Positions 57,135 through 64,000 of a stretch of 64,000 bases of DNA are shown piece after piece (positions within the stretch are counted from its first letter, which is position 1; every line of letters starts with the position of its first letter). The stretch is from NCBI RefSeq assembly GCF_007827975.1, contig NZ_VITT01000026.1; one strand, 5' to 3'. A model generated the notes under the pieces. That model was not told the DNA's origin and did no database searches. It was given only the letters and a program-made list of their open reading frames with translations. The position numbers were made by a program, and so were the translations under genes. The stretch is from Nitrospirillum viridazoti. GTDB taxonomy: Bacteria; Pseudomonadota; Alphaproteobacteria; Azospirillales; Azospirillaceae.

Positions 57135-58628
57135 ATGAAGATCGCTTACGCCCAGAACGCCCTGCCGCAGTCCGGCGTCCTGGCCATCACGGTGTCGCAG
57201 GGCCGCGGCCTGGGCAGCCTGGGCGCCGAGTTGGACCAGAAGAGCGGCGGCGCCCTGGCCCGCGCCATGGAAGCCGGCCGCTACACCGGCAAGGCGGATG
57301 AGACGCTGACCCTGCTGGCGCCCGGTGGCACCGACTATGCGCGCATCCTGCTGGTGGGCATCGGCGTCGCCGAGAAGGTGACGGACCTGACGGCCCAGTC
57401 GCTGGGCGGTACCGTGGCCGCCAGCCTGGCCCGCGCCGGCGACCCCGACGCCACCCTGGTGCTGGACGGCCATGACGGCCTGGTGCTGTCGCCGGCCACC
57501 TTCGCCGCCAACGTCGGCTACGGCGCCCGCCTGCGCTCCTACCGCTTCGACAAGTACCGGACCAAGGAGCCGAAGGACCAGAAGCCGACGCTGAAGAAGC
57601 TGACCCTGGCCACGGCCGAGCATTCCGCCGCCAAGAAGGCCTACGGCAAGCTGGAGAAGATCGCCGACGGCGTCTTCCTCACCCGCGACGTGGTGTCGGA
57701 GCCGCCGAACGTCATCTACCCCGAGACCCTGGCCGAGCGCTGCCAGGCCCTGACCGAGCTGGGCGTGAAGGTCGAGGTGCTGGACGAGAAACAGATGAAG
57801 AAGCTGGGCATGGGCGCGCTGCTGGGCGTGGGCCAGGGCTCGGCCAAGCCGCCGCGCCTGGTCATCATGCGCTGGGACGGCGGTGAGAAGGGTGCCGCTC
57901 CCTTGGCCTTCGTGGGCAAGGGCGTCACCTTCGACACCGGCGGCATCTCCATCAAGCCGGCGGCCGGGATGGAGGACATGAAGTGGGATATGGCGGGCTC
58001 CGGCGCCGTCATCGGCCTGATGGCCGCCCTGGCCGGCCGCAAGGCCAAGGCCAACGTCGTCGGCGTCGTGGCCCTGGTGGAGAACATGCCCGACGGCAAT
58101 GCCCAGCGCCCCGGCGACGTGGTCACCAGCATGTCCGGCCAGACGATTGAGGTGCTGAACACCGACGCCGAGGGCCGCCTGATCCTGGCCGACGCCCTGT
58201 GGTACACCCAGGCGACGTTCAAGCCGCGCTTCATGGTCGACCTGGCGACGTTGACCGGCGCCATCATCGTCTCGCTGGGCAATGAGCACGCCGGCCTGTT
58301 CTCCAACAACGACGAGTTGTCGCAGCGCCTGACCGATGCCGGCCTGAAGACGGGCGAGACTCTGTGGCGCCTGCCCCTGGGGGCCGCCTACGACAAGGAC
58401 ATCGACTGCGACGTCGCCGACATGAAGAACATCGGCAGCCCGGGCAAGGCCGGCAGCATCATCGGTGCGGTGTTCCTGCAGCGCTTCGTCAACGACGTGC
58501 CGTGGGCCCACCTGGACATCGCCGGCACCGCCTGGACCAAGAAGGACGGCGCCACCGTGCCCAAGGGCGCCTCGGGCTACGGCGTCCGCCTGCTGGACCG
58601 GCTGGTCGCGGACTATTACGAGGACTGA
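57135..58628 (+). CDS. pepA: leucyl aminopeptidase
   Basis: A 497-residue cytoplasmic metallo-aminopeptidase of family M17. The two-metal centre is seen in VGKGVTFDTGGISIKPAA, DMAGSGAVIGLMAALA and the signature NTDAEGRLILAD; the N-terminal domain spans about 1-160. PepA proteins can also bind DNA in some bacteria. It is upstream of holC, a common pairing, with an unusual run of hairpins in between. Confidence 0.96.
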   Translation: MKIAYAQNALPQSGVLAITVSQGRGLGSLGAELDQKSGGALARAMEAGRYTGKADETLTLLAPGGTDYARILLVGIGVAEKVTDLTAQSLGGTVAASLARAGDPDATLVLDGHDGLVLSPATFAANVGYGARLRSYRFDKYRTKEPKDQKPTLKKLTLATAEHSAAKKAYGKLEKIADGVFLTRDVVSEPPNVIYPETLAERCQALTELGVKVEVLDEKQMKKLGMGALLGVGQGSAKPPRLVIMRWDGGEKGAAPLAFVGKGVTFDTGGISIKPAAGMEDMKWDMAGSGAVIGLMAALAGRKAKANVVGVVALVENMPDGNAQRPGDVVTSMSGQTIEVLNTDAEGRLILADALWYTQATFKPRFMVDLATLTGAIIVSLGNEHAGLFSNNDELSQRLTDAGLKTGETLWRLPLGAAYDKDIDCDVADMKNIGSPGKAGSIIGAVFLQRFVNDVPWAHLDIAGTAWTKKDGATVPKGASGYGVRLLDRLVADYYED

Positions 58629-58633
58629 CACCA

Positions 58634-58663
58634 GCGGCATGAGTGAGTTTTGACTCATGCCGC
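58634..58663. repeat. perfect 11-bp inverted repeat after pepA
   Basis: GCGGCATGAGT and its exact complement flank the loop GAGTTTTG, starting 5 nt past the pepA stop codon. No T-run follows. A further stem, GGCCCC-GACT-GGGGCC, lies at 58668-58683. Confidence 0.65.
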
Positions 58664-58761
58664 CGTAGGCCCCGACTGGGGCCGCCGGAGCCTTTCGGGA
58701 AAGGAAGTGGACCGGAAGGTGAGGAAGCCAAGCCCGCGGATGCGGGCGCCCGGCGATTGAG

Positions 58762-58791
58762 GGGCCTTCGATCAACCATGATCGAAGGCCC
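58762..58791. repeat. perfect 13-bp inverted repeat between pepA and holC
   Basis: GGGCCTTCGATCA and TGATCGAAGGCCC flank a 4-nt loop ACCA. No mismatch in 13 bp, and no T-run on either side, so it is not a standard terminator. Confidence 0.65.
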
Positions 58792-58840
58792 ACGCATGAA
58801 ACGAGGGCTGACACCAACCTTCACAGTCAGGGTAAGATCG

Positions 58841-58875
58841 GGGGCGGCTCGGGTCACGGGCCGCCCCTTTCCTTT
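58841..58875 (+). terminator. probable terminator before holC
   Basis: GGGGCGGC and GCCGCCCC form an 8-bp stem around an 11-nt loop, followed by TTTCCTTT. It ends 15 nt before the holC ATG, so holC would need readthrough or a start site within the hairpin region. Confidence 0.55.
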
Positions 58876-58890
58876 GCTGTCGGACGCCCC

Positions 58891-59337
58891 ATGACCGAGG
58901 TCAACTTCTACCACCTGCAGCGCAGCAGTTTGGAGCAGACCCTGCCCGACCTGCTGGAGCGGTCGCTGGCGCGCGGTTGGCGGGCGGTGGTGCTGTCGAC
59001 GGTGGAGGAGCGGGCGGAGCAGCTGGCCCAGCACCTGTGGACCTGGCGGCCGGACAGCTTCCTGCCCCACGGCACAGCCAAGGACGGCCACGCCGCCGAC
59101 CAACCCATCTGGCTGACGGCGGTGGATGAACGGCCCAACGACGCCCAGGTGCTGTTCCTGACCGATGGCGCCACCAGTGCCCGCATGGCCGACTACGTCC
59201 GCGTCTGCGACATCTTCGACGGCATCGACCCCGACGCGGTGGCCGCCGCCCGCCAGCGCTGGAAGGCCGCCAAGGAGGCGGGGCTGGACCTCACCTATTG
59301 GCAGCAGACCGACAAGGGCTGGGAGAAGAAGGCCTGA
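58891..59337 (+). CDS. holC: DNA polymerase III subunit chi
   Basis: A 148-residue clamp-loader accessory subunit that links polymerase III to SSB. Typical features are TEVNFYHLQRSSLEQTLPDLLERSLARGWRAVV, the FLPHG motif in WRPDSFLPHGTAKDG and DGIDPDAVAAARQRWK. It probably binds the SSB tail DDEIPF encoded at 18.5 kb. The ATG lies just after a strong hairpin. Confidence 0.95.
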   Translation: MTEVNFYHLQRSSLEQTLPDLLERSLARGWRAVVLSTVEERAEQLAQHLWTWRPDSFLPHGTAKDGHAADQPIWLTAVDERPNDAQVLFLTDGATSARMADYVRVCDIFDGIDPDAVAAARQRWKAAKEAGLDLTYWQQTDKGWEKKA

Positions 59338-59429
59338 GGCGGCCCTTCCCCCGTACCTTCTGTGCATATGCAGCATGGACGGCAACCGCGCCCCTGGAAA
59401 GGCAGCGCGCGGCCCTTATCTAAAGGCCG

Positions 59430-60155
59430 ATGAACAGCCTATCCATCGCGCGCATCCTGCTGGTCGAGGACGACCCGGCCATGCGCACCCTGATCCTGCG
59501 CGTGCTCAAGGAAAACGGATTCGAGGCCACCGGCGTGCGCGACGGCCGGGAGATGGCGGACGCGCTGGGCCAGGGCAGTTTCGACCTGGTGTTGCTGGAC
59601 GTCATGCTGCCGGGCCAGAGCGGGCTGGACATCTGCCGGGATCTGCGGCGCGCCAGCCAGGTGCCTATCATCATGGTCAGCGCCCATGGCGAGGAGATCG
59701 ATATGGTGCTGGGGCTGGAGATGGGCGCCGACGACTATGTGCCCAAGCCCTTTCGCGCCAAGGAACTGCTGGCCCGCATCCGCGCCCTGCTGCGCCGCGC
59801 CGCGAACAACGGCCCCAGCGCCGGGTCCATCGGCTCGCCCCCGCAGGATGTCATGGTCTTTGCCGGCTGGCGCCTGGACCGGCGCCGGCGCGAGTTGACC
59901 GACCCCGACGGTGTGGCGGTGGACCTGTCGGGGGCGGAGCATGACTTGCTGGTCAGCTTCCTGGAGAACCGCCAGCGCGTGATCGGGCGCGAGCGCCTGC
60001 TGGAACTGTCCCGCGCCCGCCTGGGTGAGGTGAACGACCGCAGCGTCGACGTGCTGGTCAGCCGCCTGCGGCGCAAGCTGGGCGATGAGAACCGCCTGAT
60101 CCGCACCATACGCGGCGTCGGCTACATCTTCACCGCCGACGTGGCGACGCTGTGA
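59430..60155 (+). CDS. OmpR-family response regulator
   Basis: A 241-residue two-component regulator. The receiver domain has phosphoacceptor D57 (LVLLDVMLPGQSG), the acidic pair in LVEDD and Lys in VPKPFRAKEL; the C-terminal winged helix is seen in SRLRRKLGDENRLIRTIRGVGYIF. It overlaps the sensor kinase gene by GTGA. The sequence does not identify the stimulus. Confidence 0.95.
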   Translation: MNSLSIARILLVEDDPAMRTLILRVLKENGFEATGVRDGREMADALGQGSFDLVLLDVMLPGQSGLDICRDLRRASQVPIIMVSAHGEEIDMVLGLEMGADDYVPKPFRAKELLARIRALLRRAANNGPSAGSIGSPPQDVMVFAGWRLDRRRRELTDPDGVAVDLSGAEHDLLVSFLENRQRVIGRERLLELSRARLGEVNDRSVDVLVSRLRRKLGDENRLIRTIRGVGYIFTADVATL

Positions 60156-61540
60156 TCCGGCGCGGCACTCATCGCTGGAGCCATCGCTGGGGCCATCTCT
60201 GGCCGCGGAGCCTGATCGGCCGGCTGGGTCTGGTGCTCTTCGGCGCGGTGCTGCTGGCCGTCATCGGCAACGCCATCGTGCTGGGCCAGGCGGAGCAGCA
60301 CTACGGCGACGAGACCCAGACCTGGCACATCGCGGAACAGGTGGAGACGGCGGGCCATGTCCTGTCCGCCATCGATCCGGCGCGGCGGGAGAATGTCGCG
60401 TCCTCCCTCTCCTCCCCCTACCTGACCTTCACCTGGGTGGATGCGTCCCAGGCGCGCGAGGCGCAAGGCGACAACCCCGCCAGCTGGCTGCTGCGCCATG
60501 AGATGATCGAACACCGGGCCGCCCTGGCCGGCATGGACTTGCGCCTGCGCACGGGGATGGGCACGCCGGTGAAGGCGTTTGATGGCGACGTGCGCCTTCT
60601 GGACGGCAGCACGCTGCGCTTCGGCGTGACCGACCTGCCTTCCACCGTGCCGGTCATCTATGCCCAGCTGGGCTCCATCGCCTTGCTGTCCATCGGTGTA
60701 CTGCTGATGGCCCTGTTCCTGGTGCAGACCCTGGCATCCCCCCTGAAGATGCTGGTCAAGGCGGCGGACGCGGTGGGCAACGGCCCGCCGATCTTCATCC
60801 CCACGCGAGGCCCGCAGGAGATCCGGCACGTCGCCCAGGCCTTCAACGCCATGCAGCGGCGCATCGACCGCCTGATCACCAGCCGGACGGAAGCCCTGGC
60901 CGCCGTCTCCCACGACCTGCGCACGCCCATCGGCCGCCTGCGCCTGCGCGCCGGCTTTCTGGCCAATGCCGAGGACCGCGCCGCCTTCGACAGCGACCTG
61001 GATGAGATGGAAGGCATGGTCAACGACCTGCTGGACTATCTGGGCGGCGAGGAGGATCCGGAAAAGCCGCGCCGCACCGACCTGCCCGCCTTGCTGTCCA
61101 CCCTGGTGGACAACGCCACCGACGCCGGCCATGTCGCCAGCTACGAGGGGCCGGAGCGCCTGGCCCTGGCCCTGCGGCCGCTGGGCATGCGCCGGGCCTT
61201 TTCCAACATCATCAACAACGCCATCGCCTATGGCGGCACGGCCCGGGTCGCGGTGCGCGACACGGGCAAAAGCGCCGTCATCACCATCAGCGATGATGGC
61301 CCGGGCATCCCCGAAGCGCAGTTCGAGACGGTGTTCGAACCCTTCCACCGGCTGGAGGAATCCCGCAACCGGGGGACGGGCGGTACCGGCCTGGGCCTGA
61401 CCATCGCGCGCCAGGCGGTGACGCGCGAAGGCGGCACCATCACCCTGAACAATCGGGCGGAGGGCGGGCTTTCGGTCGTCATTACGATTCCGAAACGGGA
61501 TGACCCGACACAAAAGGTCGGCAGACACACTTTGTCATAA
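60152..61540 (+). CDS. HAMP-domain sensor histidine kinase
   Basis: A 462-residue membrane histidine kinase using a GTG start that overlaps the regulator gene. One membrane segment lies at about residues 24-44 and another at 172-194, enclosing a periplasmic sensor of about 125 residues. A HAMP domain follows, then the phosphoacceptor His in AAVSHDLRTPIGRL, the N box NIINNAIAYGG and the G boxes DDGPGIPEAQFE and GGTGLGLTIA. The EnvZ-like arrangement suits an envelope or osmotic signal, but this is a guess. Confidence 0.94.
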   Translation: MIRRGTHRWSHRWGHLWPRSLIGRLGLVLFGAVLLAVIGNAIVLGQAEQHYGDETQTWHIAEQVETAGHVLSAIDPARRENVASSLSSPYLTFTWVDASQAREAQGDNPASWLLRHEMIEHRAALAGMDLRLRTGMGTPVKAFDGDVRLLDGSTLRFGVTDLPSTVPVIYAQLGSIALLSIGVLLMALFLVQTLASPLKMLVKAADAVGNGPPIFIPTRGPQEIRHVAQAFNAMQRRIDRLITSRTEALAAVSHDLRTPIGRLRLRAGFLANAEDRAAFDSDLDEMEGMVNDLLDYLGGEEDPEKPRRTDLPALLSTLVDNATDAGHVASYEGPERLALALRPLGMRRAFSNIINNAIAYGGTARVAVRDTGKSAVITISDDGPGIPEAQFETVFEPFHRLEESRNRGTGGTGLGLTIARQAVTREGGTITLNNRAEGGLSVVITIPKRDDPTQKVGRHTLS

Positions 61541-61669
61541 TCGAAACGTATCCGGGAAAAACTCAGGCTTTAAGTCTTGATGGCCCCCAACGGGGACGGT
61601 GGTTCCAGGCGCCCTTCGCCCCCCACCGTCCGGCCGGGGATCATCGACTTGAACGCGAGGGTTTCCATC

Positions 61670-62386
61670 ATGGACAGCATCATCGACGGCGTGTCGCACT
61701 TCCGATCTGTTGTCTTCCCCGAACAGCGGTCGCTGTACCGCAAGCTGGCCCACCACGGGCAGCAGCCCAAGGCGCTGGTGATCTCCTGCGCCGACAGCCG
61801 CGTGGTGCCGGAGATCATCACCCAGAGCGGCCCGGGCGAGATGTTCGTCTGCCGCAACGCCGGCAACATCGTCCCGCCCTTCAGCCAGATGAACGGCGGC
61901 GTCTCCTCCGCCATCGAATACGCGGTGGTGGGCCTGGGCGTGAATGACATCGTCGTCTGCGGCCATTCCGACTGCGGCGCCATGAAGGCCCTGCTGAAGC
62001 CCGAGGCGCTTAAGGACATGCCCAACGTGGCCGCCTGGCTGCGCCACGCCGAAAGCGCCCGCCATGTGCTGCGCGAGGCCTACAGCCTGCTGCCGGAGGC
62101 GGAGGCCGCCCGCGTGCTGGCCATGGAGAACGTGGTGGCGCAGCTGAACCACCTGCGCAGCCATCCCTCCGTCGCCGCCAAGCTCGCCGCCGGGCAGTTG
62201 AACCTGCACGGCTGGTTCTTCGACCTGGAGAACGGCCACATCCTGGCCCTGGACGGCGAGACGGGGAAGTTCCTGCCCGTGGGCGACAAGAACCAGACCC
62301 TTCAGGTGGCCGTGCGCGGCATGCGCCGCGTGGTGGCCGATCCCTGCTGCGCCCAGCACGCCCATCACGTCACCGCGGCCGAGTAA
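61670..62386 (+). CDS. beta-class carbonic anhydrase
   Basis: A 238-residue zinc enzyme interconverting CO2 and bicarbonate. Zinc ligands are C40 (SCADSR, with D42 and R44), H99 and C102 (GHSDCGAM). The ATG at 61670 has GAGGG about 9 nt upstream and begins the fold; an earlier Met would add ~31 unconvincing residues. It lies 9 nt before a SulP transporter gene, a pairing that suggests bicarbonate supply. Confidence 0.94.
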   Translation: MDSIIDGVSHFRSVVFPEQRSLYRKLAHHGQQPKALVISCADSRVVPEIITQSGPGEMFVCRNAGNIVPPFSQMNGGVSSAIEYAVVGLGVNDIVVCGHSDCGAMKALLKPEALKDMPNVAAWLRHAESARHVLREAYSLLPEAEAARVLAMENVVAQLNHLRSHPSVAAKLAAGQLNLHGWFFDLENGHILALDGETGKFLPVGDKNQTLQVAVRGMRRVVADPCCAQHAHHVTAAE

Positions 62387-62395
62387 GGGAGCGCG

Positions 62396-63928
62396 ATGAT
62401 GCAGCGTTTTTTTCCCGCCACGCTGGCGCGGGACCTCCCCGCGTCCATCGTGGTCTTCCTGGTGGCCATGCCGCTGTGCATGGGCATCGCCATCGCCTCC
62501 GGCGCGCCGCCTGAAAAGGGGCTGATCACCGGCATCATCGGCGGCATCGTCGTCGGCCTGCTGGCGGGGTCGCCCCTGCAGGTCAGCGGCCCCGCCGCCG
62601 GCCTGGCGGTCATCGTCTTCGAACTGATCCGCGATGCCGGCATCGGCGCCTTGGGCCCTGTGCTGATCATGGCCGGCCTGATCCAGATGGCGGCCGGCAT
62701 GCTGAAGCTGGGGCAGTGGTTCCGCGCCATCTCCCCCGCCGTGGTGCACGGCATGCTGGCCGGCATCGGCGTGCTGATCGTGGCGGGCCAGCTGCACGTC
62801 ATGCTGGACGCCAAGCCGCAGGCTGGCGGCTTGGCCAACATCCTGGCTGCGCCCGCCGCCTATTTCGGCCTGTTCCCCTTCAGCGGCGACGCGGCCGAGG
62901 CGGCGCTGGGCATCGGCCTGCTGACCATCACCACCATGCTGGTGTGGGAATGGGTGCGGCCCCAGCGCCTACGCCTGGTGCCGGGCGCCCTGGTGGGCGT
63001 CGTCGCCGCCACCCTGGCCGCCACGCTGCTGAACCTGCCTGTGGCCAAAGTGGCGGTGCCGGAAAGCCTGTGGGCCGCCATCCAGCCGCCCGACTTCGCC
63101 AACGGCTTCGGCCTGTTCGAGCCCAAGCTGATCGTCATGGCGGTGGCCATCGCCTTCATCGCGAGTGCCGAAACCCTGCTGTCGGCGGCGGCAGTGGACC
63201 GCATGCACGACGGCGTGCGCACCAATTACAACCGCGAACTGACGGCCCAGGGCGTGGGCAACCTGCTCTGCGGCCTGGCCGGCGCCCTGCCCATGACCGG
63301 CGTCATCGTGCGCAGCTCCGCCAACGTGCAGGCCGGCGGCGCCACCCGTGCCTCCACCATCCTGCACGGCGTGTGGATCCTGGGCGCCGTCGCCCTGCTG
63401 CCCTGGCTGCTGCGGGCCATCCCCATGTCAGCCTTGGCCGGCGTGCTGGTGGTTACCGGTTATCGCCTGGTCAGCGTAGCCCATGCCCGCCACCTGTTCG
63501 AACGCTACGGCGCCCTGCCGGCCGCCATCTGGGCCGCCACCCTGGTCACCGTGGTCGCCACCGACCTGCTGACCGGCGTGCTGGTGGGCCTGGGTCTCAG
63601 CCTCATCGAGTTGCTGCCCCAGGTGCGCCGCCTGCGACTGCTGGTGGTCACCCGCGAGAGGGACGCGGGCGAGTGGGAGGTGGTGCTGTCCGGTTCCGCC
63701 AGCCTGGTGCAGCTTCCCCGCCTGGCCAAGGCGCTGGAGAGCCTGCCCCCCGCCCAGCGCGTCACCCTCCGCCTACGCTCTCTCTGGTTCATGGACCATA
63801 CCTGCGCCGAGTTGGTCAGCGGCTGGATGGACCGCCGGCGGGGCCAGGGCGAACGGGTGGTCATCGACGACGGCGCCGTCGCCCGCCACCAGGAATTCGC
63901 CGCCAAACTGCAAGTCAGCCACGGCTGA
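62396..63928 (+). CDS. SulP-family anion transporter
   Basis: A 510-residue inner-membrane transporter of the SulP/SLC26 family. It begins LPASIVVFLVAMPLCMGIAIASG, has 12-14 membrane segments (including the NRELTAQGVGNLLCGLAGALPMTG motif) and a C-terminal cytoplasmic domain of about 95 residues resembling a short STAS domain. Cyanobacterial BicA and carbonic-anhydrase-linked homologues carry bicarbonate; with the carbonic anhydrase gene 9 nt upstream I favour bicarbonate over sulfate. Confidence 0.9.
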   Translation: MMQRFFPATLARDLPASIVVFLVAMPLCMGIAIASGAPPEKGLITGIIGGIVVGLLAGSPLQVSGPAAGLAVIVFELIRDAGIGALGPVLIMAGLIQMAAGMLKLGQWFRAISPAVVHGMLAGIGVLIVAGQLHVMLDAKPQAGGLANILAAPAAYFGLFPFSGDAAEAALGIGLLTITTMLVWEWVRPQRLRLVPGALVGVVAATLAATLLNLPVAKVAVPESLWAAIQPPDFANGFGLFEPKLIVMAVAIAFIASAETLLSAAAVDRMHDGVRTNYNRELTAQGVGNLLCGLAGALPMTGVIVRSSANVQAGGATRASTILHGVWILGAVALLPWLLRAIPMSALAGVLVVTGYRLVSVAHARHLFERYGALPAAIWAATLVTVVATDLLTGVLVGLGLSLIELLPQVRRLRLLVVTRERDAGEWEVVLSGSASLVQLPRLAKALESLPPAQRVTLRLRSLWFMDHTCAELVSGWMDRRRGQGERVVIDDGAVARHQEFAAKLQVSHG

Positions 63929-63964
63929 TTCCCAGCCGACATCATTCATCACAAGGAGGAAACC

Positions 63965-64000
63965 ATGCGCTTCACCAAGACCCTGGCCCTGATCCCCGTG
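63965..64000 (+). CDS. start of an exported protein gene, truncated by the window end
   Basis: Only the first 12 codons are visible (MRFTKTLALIPV), behind an excellent ribosome site AGGAGG 6 nt upstream. The basic start and hydrophobic run look like a signal peptide. It is 36 nt downstream of the SulP gene and may belong to the same operon. The product cannot be identified. Confidence 0.55.
   Translation, partial: MRFTKTLALIPV

Overview
The window is GC-rich (roughly two thirds G+C by eye), densely coded on both strands, and looks chromosomal. Several gene neighbourhoods point to an alphaproteobacterium: uvrA/ssb/gyrA/coaD, pyrB with a dihydroorotase-like pyrC' and plsY, dgt-argS-SPOR-nagZ-M50 protease-scpA-scpB opposite erpA, and pepA opposite lptF-lptG-surA-pdxA-rsmA. 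With the DUF1109/ECF pair this best fits Rhodospirillales, perhaps Azospirillaceae. The placement is inferred from gene order and protein flavour, not from a marker gene. I found no rRNA, CRISPR array, insertion sequence, integrase or prophage.

Layout. 0-4 kb: PAP2 phosphatase, Nudix hydrolase, SRAP protein and an outer-membrane channel-like protein. 4-8 kb: tRNA-Lys(TTT), coaD and gyrA. 7.9-18.5 kb: an accessory block lying between gyrA and ssb, two genes that are often close together in related bacteria. It holds a VOC protein, a four-gene operon (DUF4331, HupE/UreJ-like permease, small membrane protein, DUF4198 periplasmic protein), a 49-residue TRASH-type metal-binding protein, an AraC regulator, a MATE exporter, an orphan two-partner-secretion transporter, NAD synthetase and a low-complexity protein. 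18.5-26.1 kb: ssb and uvrA, two alpha/beta hydrolases, an AbrB/PIN toxin-antitoxin pair and an ECF sigma/DUF1109 pair. 26.2-29.2 kb: plsY, pyrC' and pyrB. 29.6-37.8 kb: a large unrecognised protein, glutathione reductase, two tandem branched-chain-amino-acid-type binding proteins, a serine hydrolase, SCO, HEAT-repeat, DUF1330 and MarR proteins. 37.8-46.5 kb: scpB to dgt, then erpA. 46.5-51 kb: xthA bracketed by REP-like repeats, a fatty acid hydroxylase, an isochorismatase and a GlxA-type regulator. 51-59.3 kb: rsmA, pdxA, surA, lptG, lptF, pepA and holC. 59.4-64 kb: a two-component system, carbonic anhydrase, a SulP transporter and the start of a secreted protein.

The most promising candidate for something undescribed is the locus at 8.3-12.6 kb. 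A 24-bp motif (23/24 identical) sits upstream of both the DUF4331-HupE-DUF4198 operon and the separate TRASH-type small protein, in the same orientation relative to each gene. An AraC-family gene ends exactly at the second copy. I read this as a transition-metal (nickel or cobalt?) acquisition and handling regulon. The metal and the regulator assignment are inference. Second is a matched pair of divergent promoter-like elements (GTWACR-N16-CGAA) between the ECF sigma gene and a secreted hydrolase. Third are two groups of intergenic hairpins, around xthA and after pepA, that do not fit simple terminators.
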